Below, piece by piece: positions 33,899 to 42,861 of a stretch of 64,000 nt of DNA (position 1 is its first letter; each line of letters begins with the position of its first letter). Location of the stretch: positions 130,043-194,042 of the forward strand of contig CAXHEX010000011.1 in NCBI GenBank assembly GCA_964016105.1, written 5' to 3'. The notes under the pieces are model-generated. The model was given only the letters and a program-made list of their open reading frames with translations. It had not been told where the DNA came from and ran no database searches. The DNA is from Ketobacter sp964016105 (GTDB lineage Bacteria; Pseudomonadota; Gammaproteobacteria; Pseudomonadales; Ketobacteraceae). The translations under genes and the position numbers were made by a program.

Positions 33899-34306
33899 AT
33901 GCTCAGCATCAAAGGGCTAGGACTGTACCTGATCATTGCACTGGCCCAAATTGCATTTTGCCAATCTACGGTGGCCACACCTCAATTCACTGGCCCCAGC
34001 GCAGGCTCGGAATTTACCTCAGTGGAAGCTGAGACTTTACCTAACGGTTACCAGATTTGGAGAAGCAACACCGCACCATTGGCCGAGCAAAGCGCCGGGT
34101 TAGGATTTTACAATGCCAGCAGCATTTTCGTTGCGGACAGTGAAGACCTCTCCAACCACTCATCCAAAACTGCTTCCATGCCTGAGCTGTCCATGGCCAC
34201 TCCGGATCCCTTTACCATTGCCTTGGTAGGGCTGGGGTTGATCGTTCTGGGAATGGCGCGGCGCAAGCGTAGTAAGAAGAGAACCGAAGACAGAAAAGCA
34301 AGCTAA
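33899..34306 (+). CDS. Secreted protein with PEP-CTERM-like sorting signal (PDP variant)
   Basis: 135 aa. A signal peptide (about 1-26) is followed by about 70 residues of soluble, Ser/Ala-rich sequence without a recognised domain. The C-terminus has a tripartite signal: PDP (102-104), a hydrophobic helix FTIALVGLGLIVLGMA (105-120) and RRKR (121-124). This is the architecture of PEP-CTERM exosortase substrates with Asp in place of Glu. Unusually, about 15 residues follow the basic cluster. No exosortase is in the window. GGAG precedes the ATG. Confidence 0.65.
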   Translation: MLSIKGLGLYLIIALAQIAFCQSTVATPQFTGPSAGSEFTSVEAETLPNGYQIWRSNTAPLAEQSAGLGFYNASSIFVADSEDLSNHSSKTASMPELSMATPDPFTIALVGLGLIVLGMARRKRSKKRTEDRKAS

Positions 34307-34353
34307 AAAACTATCTGCAACGTTTTTCAACAGTCTACGACAATAGCTGTCTC

Positions 34354-35715
34354 TCAAGCTTCATGGGATTCTCTTAAGGCCTTCACTAACTTTTGATGTA
34401 TACCACCGAAGCCACCGTTACTCATAAAAACAATATGATCTCCCGGTTGTGCAGCCTGTTCCAGCTGGGAAACAATATGATCTATATCGCTCATTAAAGT
34501 ACTCTGGTTGCTGGCCCCATCCACCACCGATTCCATGCTCCAATCCAATCCCGGGGGCTGGTACCAAATAACACGGTCTGCAGCGGCGCTGCTGGGTGCC
34601 AATTTGGCTTTATGGGCACCTAAACGCATGGTATTGGAACGGGGTTCTATCACCGCAATAATACGTTGCTGTTTCACTCGCTTGCGCAACCCCACCAGGG
34701 TGCTTTCGATGGCGGTGGGGTGATGGGCAAAATCGTCATACACCGTAATGCCATTGATCTCCGCCAATACTTCCATGCGCCGCTTCACACCACTGAATTG
34801 ACAAAGGGCTTCAATGGCCAGCTGCGGTGTGACGCCGGCATGCCTGGCGGCGGCAATGGCAATCAAGCCATTATTGACATTATGTTGACCGGTTAACGGC
34901 CAACTCACCTGGCCATGGGCTGTACCGTCGAACTCCACCCGAAAATCACTGCCATCCTCTTGCAGTAAATGGGCTTGCCAACCCTGTGCACCCACCACTT
35001 CCGTATCTGACCAGCAACCCATGGCGATCACCTCACTCAGGTTAGTGTCCTGCTCGGGATAAATCACTCGTCCGTTAGACGGCACGGTGCGAACCACATG
35101 GTGAAATTGCTTTTGGATGGCTTTGAGGTCATCAAAAATATCGGCGTGATCAAACTCCAAATTATTTAACACTAAGGTTCTTGGCATGTAGTGGACAAAC
35201 TTGGATCGCTTATCAAAAAAAGCAGAATCATACTCATCGGCTTCGATCACGAAGAAAGGGTCCGCTCCTAACCGCGCAGAAACCGAAAAATTGTTAGGGA
35301 CACCGCCAATCAAGTATCCCGGTTGCAGGCCTGCGTATTCCAAAATCCAGGTCACCATACTGCTGGTGGTGGTTTTGCCGTGGGTACCCGCCAGAGCAAT
35401 GACCCAGCGCCCCTGCAATACATGGTCCCGCAACCATTGGGGGCCGGAAGTGTAAACCAAGCCCCGATCCAGTACGTATTCCACTGCGGGGTTTCCCCGG
35501 GACATGGCATTACCAATCACCACCATATCCGGCTCAGGATCCAAATGCGCCGGGTCGTAACCCTGTTGCAGCTCGATCCCCTGTTCTTCAAGCTGGGTAC
35601 TCATGGGGGGATAAACATTGGCATCGGAACCGGTGACTCTGTGGCCTTGGGCTTTTGCCAACAACGCCAAACTGCCCATAAAGGTGCCGCAGATACCCAA
35701 AAAATGCAGATGCAT
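34354..35715 (-). CDS. mpl: UDP-N-acetylmuramate:L-Ala-gamma-D-Glu-meso-DAP ligase
   Basis: 453 aa from ATG 35715, with AGGAGAC upstream; the extended frame to 35871 is not used. Mpl recycles the murein tripeptide directly onto UDP-MurNAc. MHLHFLGICGTFMGSLALLAKAQGHRVTGSD is the N-terminal nucleotide fold, ALAGTHGKTTTSSMVTWILE the ATP loop, FFVIEADEYDSAFFDKRSKFVHY the Mg site, and FAHHPTAIESTL the Mur-ligase histidine motif. The order and length fit Mpl rather than MurC. The membrane-protein gene upstream ends only 8 bases before the start, so the two may be cotranscribed. Confidence 0.95.
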   Translation of the reverse strand: MHLHFLGICGTFMGSLALLAKAQGHRVTGSDANVYPPMSTQLEEQGIELQQGYDPAHLDPEPDMVVIGNAMSRGNPAVEYVLDRGLVYTSGPQWLRDHVLQGRWVIALAGTHGKTTTSSMVTWILEYAGLQPGYLIGGVPNNFSVSARLGADPFFVIEADEYDSAFFDKRSKFVHYMPRTLVLNNLEFDHADIFDDLKAIQKQFHHVVRTVPSNGRVIYPEQDTNLSEVIAMGCWSDTEVVGAQGWQAHLLQEDGSDFRVEFDGTAHGQVSWPLTGQHNVNNGLIAIAAARHAGVTPQLAIEALCQFSGVKRRMEVLAEINGITVYDDFAHHPTAIESTLVGLRKRVKQQRIIAVIEPRSNTMRLGAHKAKLAPSSAAADRVIWYQPPGLDWSMESVVDGASNQSTLMSDIDHIVSQLEQAAQPGDHIVFMSNGGFGGIHQKLVKALRESHEA

Positions 35716-35723
35716 AGTGTCTC

Positions 35724-36329
35724 CTATTGTGCGCTTTGAGCCGCTTCCGGTAAAAATCGGTAGCTGATGGATAACACGCTCAGCCAAATTAGCAGGGACA
35801 ACAGATTCCCTTGGATTCGCCCCACTTCCATAGCCGCGCTGTAGATGCGGCCTTTTATAAGAATATCCCAAATTATCAGCCCAAGTAGAGCGAAGCGAAA
35901 CAGGTTACCGGCCAGAGACTCCTGGCTGAGCCCCATCACGCCAAATTGCAAGGGTACGCCCAAAGCACTGATGATCAGATCGGTTCCCATGCAGGCCGTC
36001 ATGGTTTGAATGAAGCGACTTTCCGCCCGCTTGAAGCGCAAAATCACAAACAACAACGCACCCCAGGACAAAATGGCCACACCGCTCCCCAACATCTTGT
36101 ATTGCAAATAATCGGGGTCTAACAACAGGACGATCAACCCACTTAACGACAACAGGGCCAACACCAATAACAACAACAGAATGGGTGAATAGGGAACGTC
36201 CTGGGGGCCTTTCTGCAGTCGGCACAGCTGCCAAAACAAATGAAATACGGGCTTCAAACACCCCTCCCACCACGATGGCAAAAATGAATCGCCCACATTG
36301 TGCCAAAACCCCTTAGTGATCACCAACAC
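35724..36329 (-). CDS. Hypothetical inner-membrane protein
   Basis: Up to 201 aa with about five hydrophobic helices, starting with SPILLLLLVLALLSLSGLIVLLL. The N-terminal region LPSWWEGCLKPVFHLFWQ is amphipathic. The layout resembles Yip1/DUF-type five-helix membrane proteins, but I do not recognise the family. The start is uncertain: GTG 36329, or GTG 36296 preceded by AAGGGG. It ends 8 bases before mpl. Confidence 0.6.
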   Translation of the reverse strand: MLVITKGFWHNVGDSFLPSWWEGCLKPVFHLFWQLCRLQKGPQDVPYSPILLLLLVLALLSLSGLIVLLLDPDYLQYKMLGSGVAILSWGALLFVILRFKRAESRFIQTMTACMGTDLIISALGVPLQFGVMGLSQESLAGNLFRFALLGLIIWDILIKGRIYSAAMEVGRIQGNLLSLLIWLSVLSISYRFLPEAAQSAQ

Positions 36330-36386
36330 AACATGAAAATAGACGCGGTTTGCTATATCATCGCGCCAACGTGAGGATAGTAATCA

Positions 36387-37649
36387 ATGACCATTAAAAA
36401 CGCGTTTTATGCACAATCCGGCGGCGTTACCGCAGTAATCAATGCCAGCGCCTGTGGCGTAATCGAAACCGCACGCCAACACCCAGAATCCATTGGCCGG
36501 GTGTATGCTGGCCACAACGGTATCATTGGTGCACTCACTGAAGAACTGATCGACACCAGTCAGGAAAGCCCCGAAACCATCGCGGCACTGAAGCACACAC
36601 CCGGTGGCGCATTTGGCTCCTGTCGTTACAAATTACGCAGTTTCGAAGAAAACCAGCGGGAATACGAACGCCTGGTGGCGGTATTTAAAGCCCACAACAT
36701 CGGTTACTTTTTCTATAACGGTGGTGGCGATTCCCAGGATACGGCCCACAAAGTGTCTCTGATTTCAGAAAAAATGGATTACCCCATTACCTGCATCGGC
36801 ATTCCCAAAACCGTGGATAACGATTTGCCCCTAACGGATTGTTGCCCGGGCTTTGGTTCTGTGGCCAAGTACATCGCCGTATCCGTACGGGAAGCGGCGC
36901 TGGATTTGGCTTCCATGTGTGAAACCTCCACAAAAATTTTCGTGATGGAAGTGATGGGCCGCCATGCAGGCTGGATTGCCGCTTCTGGCGCACTGGCAAG
37001 AACCGGTAATGATGACCCTCCCCATATTATTCTGCTGCCTGAAGTGGCCTTCGACCGGGACGCGTTTTTGCAAAAAGTAAAAGAAACGGAGAAAAAACAC
37101 GGCTACTGCGTGATTGTGGTTTCCGAAGGGGTGCAAAACCCCGATGGCACATTCCTGGCCGAAAGCGGAGGCAAAGATGCTTTCGGTCACACCCGTTTAG
37201 GTGGTGTTGCTCCCTTTCTTGCCAACATGATTAAAACTGAACTGGGTTACAAATACCATTGGGCCGTGGCGGATTATTTACAGCGTTCCGCCAGCCATAT
37301 TGCATCGGCCACCGATCAAGCCCACGCCTATGCCGTAGGTAAAGCGGCTGTTGAATTCGCTATCAAAGGTAAAAATGGCATTATGGCCACCATCGTGCGG
37401 CAACCAGGGCCTCACTACGCCTGGTCAGTGGGTGAAGCGCCTTTGGCGGACGTGGCCAACGTAGAACAGAAGATGCCAAAAGATTACATCAGCCCCTGCG
37501 GGTTTGATGTCACGCCTCAGTGTCGAGAGTATTTACTGCCATTGATCCAGGGGGAAGCCTACCCGCCTTACGAAAATGGAATCCCAAAAGTGGCTCGCCT
37601 GAAAAAGGTAAAAGCCAAAAAAGTACTGAATACCCAGTTCAGCGTTTAA
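36387..37649 (+). CDS. pfp: Pyrophosphate-type 6-phosphofructokinase
   Basis: 420 aa. The sequence AQSGGVTAVINASACGVI and PGGAFGSCR form the phosphate-binding start. FYNGGGDSQDTAHKVS has Asp where ATP-dependent E. coli PFK has Gly104, and GIPKTVDNDLPLTD has Lys in place of Gly124; these two residues are the hallmarks of pyrophosphate-dependent enzymes. MEVMGRHAGWIAA is the fructose-6-phosphate loop. Glycolysis would then be reversible at this step. GAGGATAG precedes the ATG. An inorganic pyrophosphatase gene lies at 55217 in the same window, competing for the same phosphoryl donor. Confidence 0.9.
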   Translation: MTIKNAFYAQSGGVTAVINASACGVIETARQHPESIGRVYAGHNGIIGALTEELIDTSQESPETIAALKHTPGGAFGSCRYKLRSFEENQREYERLVAVFKAHNIGYFFYNGGGDSQDTAHKVSLISEKMDYPITCIGIPKTVDNDLPLTDCCPGFGSVAKYIAVSVREAALDLASMCETSTKIFVMEVMGRHAGWIAASGALARTGNDDPPHIILLPEVAFDRDAFLQKVKETEKKHGYCVIVVSEGVQNPDGTFLAESGGKDAFGHTRLGGVAPFLANMIKTELGYKYHWAVADYLQRSASHIASATDQAHAYAVGKAAVEFAIKGKNGIMATIVRQPGPHYAWSVGEAPLADVANVEQKMPKDYISPCGFDVTPQCREYLLPLIQGEAYPPYENGIPKVARLKKVKAKKVLNTQFSV

Positions 37650-37654
37650 GCCTT

Positions 37655-38275
37655 TTATTGTGCCGCCGGGCTCAACAAAGGGCGTAAAAACTGTTCCACA
37701 AATTGGCCCATATTGGTTTCATCGGAGGGGTTAAGTGCACCATCGGGGGTAAGCAGGAACGATTGCAGTAAACGCAATATCATTTCCGCTAAAGCGTCTG
37801 GGTTGCCCTGGCGCACTTCACCCCGGCGCTGGCCGCGCTCGATCTGGCCACTTAAATAACCGCGAGCAAAAGATAAAATTGTCTCAAAGTCTGTGGTGAG
37901 ATAGGGCAACACTTGCTCCGGTTCTGTCACCAGCAAACGTCGGATCAAGTCGTTACCATCCAGTAACTGGGTGGACTTGATAAAGGCCTGCAGCACCCCT
38001 TCCAAAGCGGAGTTTACCTGTTCAATTTCCTTCTCAATCAAAAACAGATCCCGCTGCAAATCTCGCAACAGCACCGCTTTGAACAGTTGCTCTTTCTCAC
38101 TAAAGCGACGATACAAGGTGGCCCTACCCACTCCAGCCCGCTTTGCCACATCGTCCATAGTGGTACGTCGCAGCCCAAATTCCGCGTAAAGTGCTCGGGC
38201 GGCTTCTAAAATCTTTATGTCGCTTTTATCTGCGTCATCTTTTAGGAATTCACTGGGGATAGTGGCACTCATCAT
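37655..38275 (-). CDS. TetR-family transcriptional regulator
   Basis: 206 aa. The N-terminal helix-turn-helix reads ILEAARALYAEFGLRRTTMDDVAKRAGVGRATLYRRFSEKEQLF, a clear TetR DNA-binding domain. The rest is a helical ligand domain without recognisable specificity. Either of the first two Met codons could be the start. It converges on pfp with a 5-base gap. Confidence 0.92.
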   Translation of the reverse strand: MMSATIPSEFLKDDADKSDIKILEAARALYAEFGLRRTTMDDVAKRAGVGRATLYRRFSEKEQLFKAVLLRDLQRDLFLIEKEIEQVNSALEGVLQAFIKSTQLLDGNDLIRRLLVTEPEQVLPYLTTDFETILSFARGYLSGQIERGQRRGEVRQGNPDALAEMILRLLQSFLLTPDGALNPSDETNMGQFVEQFLRPLLSPAAQ

Positions 38276-38290
38276 CGATGGACTCTCACA

Positions 38291-39157
38291 CTAGTCAAAA
38301 ATCACCGTCTTATTACCGTGAATCACCACGCGATCTTCCAGGTGGTAACGCAAACCTCTGGCCAATACGATCTTTTCCACGTCGCGCCCTAACCTCACCA
38401 AATCCTCTTTACCGTGACGGTGGCTAACCCGCTCCACATCCTGCTCGATTATGGGGCCTTGATCCAGGTCTGCTGTTACATAATGGCAAGTGGCTCCAAT
38501 CAATTTAACCCCACGACTGTATGCCTGATAATAGGGATTAGCGCCCACAAACGAAGGCAAGAAGCTGTGGTGAATATTGATGATCTTACCGCTGTAGTCC
38601 CGGCATAGACTTTGGGGGAGAATCTGCATGTAACGAGCCAGCACCACGGTTTCTGCGTCATAGTGTTGCAGCAGGTCCCGCACCTTATCAAAGTGTGGTG
38701 TCTTATTCTCTTTCGACACCGGCACATAATGAAAAGGTATTTCATGCCATTCCACCATGCCGCGAAGATTTTCATGGTTAGCAATCACGGCGGGAATATC
38801 ACAATTTAATTCGGAACTGTGCCAGCGATACAAGATGTCGGCCAAACAGTGGGAGGCATGGCTGGCCAAGATCACCACCCGTTTGCGCACTCTGGAATCG
38901 GTGATGCACCAATCCATTTGGAAAGCTTGTGCAACGGCCTCAAATTCATGCTTGAATTCATCAAGGCTCAGGGACAGAGAGTCCGCCTTGATTTCATTGC
39001 GCATGAAGAACCAGCCTGACTCAGTGTCAGAATGATAACTGGCCTCTGTGAGCCAACCTGAATGACGGCTGACAAAGTCACTCACAGCGGCCACAATGCC
39101 CACTTTGTCTGGGCAGGAGATAATCAGGCGATAGGTATGTTCCGGGGTTTGATCCAT
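38291..39157 (-). CDS. purU: Formyltetrahydrofolate deformylase
   Basis: 288 aa. PurU hydrolyses 10-formyl-THF to formate and THF, balancing one-carbon pools. The N-terminal ACT domain has YRLIISCPDKVGIVAAVSDFVSRH. The hydrolase domain shows VVILASHASHCLADILYRW, IPFHYVPV, NIHHSFLPSFVGANPY (catalytic Asn/His region) and GVKLIGATCHYVTADLDQGPII with the catalytic Asp. It lies 15 bases after the TetR gene on the same strand order (purU upstream), so they may share a transcript. Confidence 0.95.
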   Translation of the reverse strand: MDQTPEHTYRLIISCPDKVGIVAAVSDFVSRHSGWLTEASYHSDTESGWFFMRNEIKADSLSLSLDEFKHEFEAVAQAFQMDWCITDSRVRKRVVILASHASHCLADILYRWHSSELNCDIPAVIANHENLRGMVEWHEIPFHYVPVSKENKTPHFDKVRDLLQHYDAETVVLARYMQILPQSLCRDYSGKIINIHHSFLPSFVGANPYYQAYSRGVKLIGATCHYVTADLDQGPIIEQDVERVSHRHGKEDLVRLGRDVEKIVLARGLRYHLEDRVVIHGNKTVIFD

Positions 39158-39196
39158 AATAACTACAGCTCAAGCTTTAAACCCGAGAGTATAAAC

Positions 39197-40927
39197 CTAG
39201 CCCAACCACAAAACCAAGATAAGCAGATTAGTCAAAAACAAGACAATGGCAGTTAATTGCCAAAATCGGACAGGGTCCTTTTCTATTAAAGGCCGCTGTT
39301 CAATTCGGAGAAATTGAGGGTTTGGGTTCTGAAGGTCATTCAGAAACTCGGACAGTGTTTCATAGCGCAAATCCGCGTTCACCTGCATGGCCTTATGCAG
39401 AGCACCATCCATCCACACGGGCACCAAAGGATTGCGGCGATAGGCTGGCACGTATTTCAGATCAAGAAAGTCCGATACAGTCTGGGCTTTTTGGTAGGCA
39501 TCACCAAAAGGATGATGCAGGGTAAGCAGCTCATACAGCACCACCGCCAAAGAGAATTGATCACTTTTCTCATTACGGGGCCGCTGAAGACGGTATTCAG
39601 GAGCGGAGTAATCTAATGTCCCTAAAGCGGATTCCCTTTGAAAGCTGGTGGCAATCTCATCCACACCCGCCACATAGACGGAGCCAAAATCAATAATGAC
39701 AGGATCATTTCCCCGCATCACGATATTGTCGGGCTTCAAATCCTGGTGCAGGGTTTCTTTGCGATGGAACGCCCGTAACCCTTGCACCAACTTGTCGGCC
39801 ATGGCAGTGACTCGGGGGATATCCAAGGGCGATCCACGATCCATCAACTGGGCTAAGGTGGGCCCTTCGATGAACTCGGTTAGGTAGAAAAGAAAACGTC
39901 GCTTGGGGGCTTTGACCACCTTCACCACACTGGGGCTATCTATTCGAAAGCCAACCCACTCCTCCATCATAAATCGCTCTAGGTAGGCTACATCATCCAT
40001 ATAATTGTGGGAGGGAGTCTTCATTACAGCGCGCTGCTGGGTATCTTCGTGCTCAACCAAATACAGTTGACTGCGTTGGCTGGCGTGAATCTGGTCCAGA
40101 ATACGCCAACCATCCAGCTTCAAGCCTTTGGATAATTCTGGAGGAAAGGGCAATCTTTTTACCGCGTGGAATACATCCTGATCGGTTTCCTTGCCAAGAC
40201 TTTCCACTCGCACCAGCTGACAACTGAGATTATCATCACTGCCGTTTTGAAGCGCCAGATCCACTAACTGATCCGCAAGGACCTGTAAGTCATTGGCTCC
40301 GGATCGCACTTGGTGCTCAAGGGTCTTAGCATCAATACTGCCATGGACACCGTCGGTAGTGAGCAGGAAAACATCTCCGGGTTCCAGCTCCAACACCCGA
40401 AGATCTATATCCAGATTAAGATCGATACCCAAAGCCCGAGCCAGATAGCTTTGCTGCGCGGACATGCGGGCAACGTGATCGCGGGTCATCAACTCCAGGC
40501 TTTCATCCCGCAACCGATAGATACGGGAATCACCTACGTGAAAAAGATACGCGCTTTGGGATTTCAGGATCAAACTACTGAAAGTGGTGACGTAGCCTTT
40601 TTCGGCATCCAGAAACTCCTGGCCTTGGCTGTAGAGCCAACGGTTCAAGGCAATAAGCACTTTATGGGCAGATTGTTTTACGCTCCAGGAATCCGGAGTG
40701 GAATAATAGTCACTGATAAAGCTTTTAACGGCAATTTCCGATGCTTCGCCCCCGGCTTCAGCGGCACTCACACCATCAGCGATGGCCGCCACAATACCTT
40801 TTCGCCACAGGGCGCTGCCATCGGGAATCGTTAATCCGATACAGTCTTCATTTTCAGGCTTAACCCCTGCACTACTGCGCTGGGCAACCGTTACCCTCAA
40901 TTGTTCTTGTTTTTGTGGTTGCGTCAT
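39197..40927 (-). CDS. Fused PP2C phosphatase and Ser/Thr protein kinase, membrane-anchored
   Basis: 576 aa from ATG 40927. The N-terminal PP2C domain (about 8-245) has the metal sites GIVAAIADGVSAAEAGGEAS, LLTTDGVHGS and NGSDDNLS. The kinase domain (about 262-530) has the conserved lysine in QRAVMKTPS, the catalytic loop HQDLKPDNIV, and the metal motif IIDFGS. A C-terminal helix (LTAIVLFLTNLLILVLWLG) anchors it to the inner membrane. A similar kinase gene lies beside nitrate assimilation genes in P. aeruginosa. A terminator separates it from the nitrate transporter upstream, so it is probably reached by readthrough. A post-translational control of nitrate uptake or reduction is inferred. Confidence 0.9.
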   Translation of the reverse strand: MTQPQKQEQLRVTVAQRSSAGVKPENEDCIGLTIPDGSALWRKGIVAAIADGVSAAEAGGEASEIAVKSFISDYYSTPDSWSVKQSAHKVLIALNRWLYSQGQEFLDAEKGYVTTFSSLILKSQSAYLFHVGDSRIYRLRDESLELMTRDHVARMSAQQSYLARALGIDLNLDIDLRVLELEPGDVFLLTTDGVHGSIDAKTLEHQVRSGANDLQVLADQLVDLALQNGSDDNLSCQLVRVESLGKETDQDVFHAVKRLPFPPELSKGLKLDGWRILDQIHASQRSQLYLVEHEDTQQRAVMKTPSHNYMDDVAYLERFMMEEWVGFRIDSPSVVKVVKAPKRRFLFYLTEFIEGPTLAQLMDRGSPLDIPRVTAMADKLVQGLRAFHRKETLHQDLKPDNIVMRGNDPVIIDFGSVYVAGVDEIATSFQRESALGTLDYSAPEYRLQRPRNEKSDQFSLAVVLYELLTLHHPFGDAYQKAQTVSDFLDLKYVPAYRRNPLVPVWMDGALHKAMQVNADLRYETLSEFLNDLQNPNPQFLRIEQRPLIEKDPVRFWQLTAIVLFLTNLLILVLWLG

Positions 40928-40942
40928 ATAAATCAAATAGTA

Positions 40943-40975
40943 AAAACGTGAGAGGTGTTTAGCCTCTCACGTTTT
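40943..40975 (-). terminator. Terminator between nitrate transporter and kinase genes
   Basis: AAAACGTGAGAGG (40943-40955) and CCTCTCACGTTTT (40963-40975) are a perfect 13-bp inverted repeat with a 7-base loop. Read on the minus strand the stem ends in TTTTT, a normal intrinsic terminator, before the kinase start at 40927. Confidence 0.85.
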
Positions 40976-41005
40976 CAATGGCGGAAACAGATCAATGGTC
41001 GTACT

Positions 41006-42481
41006 TTAGCTAACTTCGATTAACTGGACCGTACCATCAGGCAACACTTCCGTCATATGCCCTTCCGGCTCGTCTAGGAACTGCACCAGAATAAACACAA
41101 CGGCAGCAGCGGCGGAAATCACCATAAAGAAGGTGGACGCATCCACAAAGGAAAGCACCGTAAGAAAGGTTACCGCTCCCACGTTTCCATAAGCTCCGGC
41201 CATGCCCGCGATCTGTCCAGTCATGCGACGCTGCACCAAAGGCACCATGGCAAACACCGCACCCTCACCGGCTTGCACAAAGAAGGAGCAACACATGGTG
41301 GCAATCACAGCTACGGGAATCCACCAGTTGGAGTCAATTTGACTCAATACCAGGTAACCCACGGCCAAGCCAGCCACTAGAATGCTCATGGTTTTCTTGC
41401 GGCCAAATTTATCACTGATGTAGCCACCACCGGGACGCGCAACCAGATTCATAAAAGCAAAACCCGATGCTAACAAGCCTGCCTTAACCGCATCCAAACC
41501 GAAAGTGTCCATAAAGAACAGTGGTAACATGGACACCACAGCCAGTTCAGAACCGAAAGTGACGAAATAAGCCCAATCCAATACGGCTACTTGCTTGAAC
41601 TTGTAACCCATGGCTTCAGCCTGGGGTTGTGGGTCAGTAAATAAGTGCTTATTCACTTTGTAGATTTGGCTAACCTGAAACACAAACAGCACAGCCAAAC
41701 CAATCCACAACGCCGTGGCAGCGGTTTGATCAAGCAATTTCAGGTTATCAGGCCCCAGTTTCCAGGTTAATACCGCCAGAGCAATGTACATAGGCACGTT
41801 CATGGCCAAGTAGAAATAAAAATCTTTTTTACTGGAGACCTCAAGCCCGCCAGACTTTTTCGGTTTAAAGTAAGTGGAGCCTTTTGGCGTGTTGCGGGCA
41901 CGGAAATAAAAGAAGATACCGTAACACAACGCAATGGCCCCAGTGGTGGCTACGGCATAACGCCAGCCTTCTGGGCCTCCGTATAAAAGAGCCAGAGTGG
42001 GTAAGGTCATGGCTGCGGCTGCTGAGCCAAAATTACCCCAACCGCCATAAACCCCTTCAGCAAGACCCACTTGCTTTGCAGGAAACCACTCACTCACAAG
42101 GCGAATACCAATTACAAAGCCAGCGCCCACAAAACCCAGCAGAAACCGGCTCAAGGCCAACATTTCATAGCTGGTGGAAGAGGCAAACAAAAAACAAATA
42201 AAGGAAGAAGCGATCAATAGGCCACTGTACACATGACGCGGACCAAACTTGTCCACCAAAATCCCAATCACAATACGGGCTGGAATGGTTAATGCCACGT
42301 TTAAAATCATCAACGCTTTCACTTGCTGTTGAGTCAGATCAAACGTCTCTTTGATGGCGGCCAACAAAGGAGCGTGGCTAAACCACACAACAAAGGTAAT
42401 AAAAAAGGCCACCCAGGTCAGGTGTAGAGTTCGAATACTGGGATTTTTAAAATCCAGTACGTTTAGCTTCCCATCGCTCAT
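41006..42481 (-). CDS. Nitrate/nitrite transporter, NNP family (MFS)
   Basis: 491 aa from ATG 42481 (GGAGACTAGG upstream); the longer frame to 42595 overlaps the promoter and is rejected. Twelve membrane helices are expected. FVVWFSHAPLLAAIKETFDL, ARIVIGILVDKFGPRHVYSGLL and GFVGAGFVIGIRLVSEWFPAKQVGLAEGVYGGWGNFGSAAAA is the nitrate signature with its conserved Gly/Arg positions; the second signature is AGEGAVFAMVPLVQRRMTGQIAGMAGAYGNVGA. Such NarK/NasA-type carriers import nitrate. It diverges from the reductase operon and has a sigma-54 promoter. Confidence 0.94.
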   Translation of the reverse strand: MSDGKLNVLDFKNPSIRTLHLTWVAFFITFVVWFSHAPLLAAIKETFDLTQQQVKALMILNVALTIPARIVIGILVDKFGPRHVYSGLLIASSFICFLFASSTSYEMLALSRFLLGFVGAGFVIGIRLVSEWFPAKQVGLAEGVYGGWGNFGSAAAAMTLPTLALLYGGPEGWRYAVATTGAIALCYGIFFYFRARNTPKGSTYFKPKKSGGLEVSSKKDFYFYLAMNVPMYIALAVLTWKLGPDNLKLLDQTAATALWIGLAVLFVFQVSQIYKVNKHLFTDPQPQAEAMGYKFKQVAVLDWAYFVTFGSELAVVSMLPLFFMDTFGLDAVKAGLLASGFAFMNLVARPGGGYISDKFGRKKTMSILVAGLAVGYLVLSQIDSNWWIPVAVIATMCCSFFVQAGEGAVFAMVPLVQRRMTGQIAGMAGAYGNVGAVTFLTVLSFVDASTFFMVISAAAAVVFILVQFLDEPEGHMTEVLPDGTVQLIEVS

Positions 42482-42535
42482 CCTAGTCTCCAATTTATTG
42501 TGGAATTGCTGCCACAAAATCAGCGGACCATGTAA

Positions 42536-42551
42536 GGCAAGCACCATGCCA
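42536..42551 (-). promoter_or_regulatory. Sigma-54 promoter of the nitrate transporter
   Basis: On the minus strand TGGCATGGTGCTTGCC has the GG and GC elements with correct 10-base spacing. Transcription would start near 42525, leaving a leader of about 44 bases. Confidence 0.75.
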
Positions 42552-42626
42552 CACACCAATTTTGCACACAAAAAAACACCTGCGGTGCGTTGCAAAGCCT
42601 AACAAACAACCAAAACCCCCGAAAAA

Positions 42627-42642
42627 CTCCTATTTTGGTGCA
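42627..42642 (-). promoter_or_regulatory. Possible NtrC site upstream of the nitrate transporter
   Basis: Minus-strand TGCACCAAAATAGGAG has a perfect left half of the NtrC consensus TGCACC-n4-TGGTGCA and a degenerate right half. It is about 100 bases upstream of the sigma-54 promoter. A second similar sequence lies at 42552-42569, too close to the promoter to act as an enhancer. Confidence 0.35.
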
Positions 42643-42790
42643 AAAGATACGTCATGACGCCTTAAAATCCAGCCAAAAAAGAAAACTCGAATTCCAAAAA
42701 AGCACCACATTAATACAATAAAGCCAAAATATGATCATACAAGGCTCTATATCTGTGCATTTTAATCAAACACTGACACTCACCTTATAC

Positions 42791-42806
42791 TGGCATAAGC
42801 CTTGCT
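42791..42806 (+). promoter_or_regulatory. Sigma-54 promoter of the nitrate reductase operon
   Basis: TGGCATAAGCCTTGCT matches the consensus TGGCAC-n5-TTGCT closely with exact GG/GC spacing. The predicted start is near 42817, about 45 bases before the first ATG (42862). Confidence 0.85.
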
Positions 42807-42861
42807 GCTAACAGGACAGCTATCCCGGGGACAATTCATCAGCCCGAATGCAGGAGTACCC

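Noticed and set aside
42567..42590. Short CACC-GCA-GGTG stem with a T-run on the minus strand, considered as a NasR/ANTAR-type leader terminator
   Set aside because: It lies upstream of the predicted sigma-54 start near 42525 and so would not be in the transporter transcript; the stem is only 4 bp.
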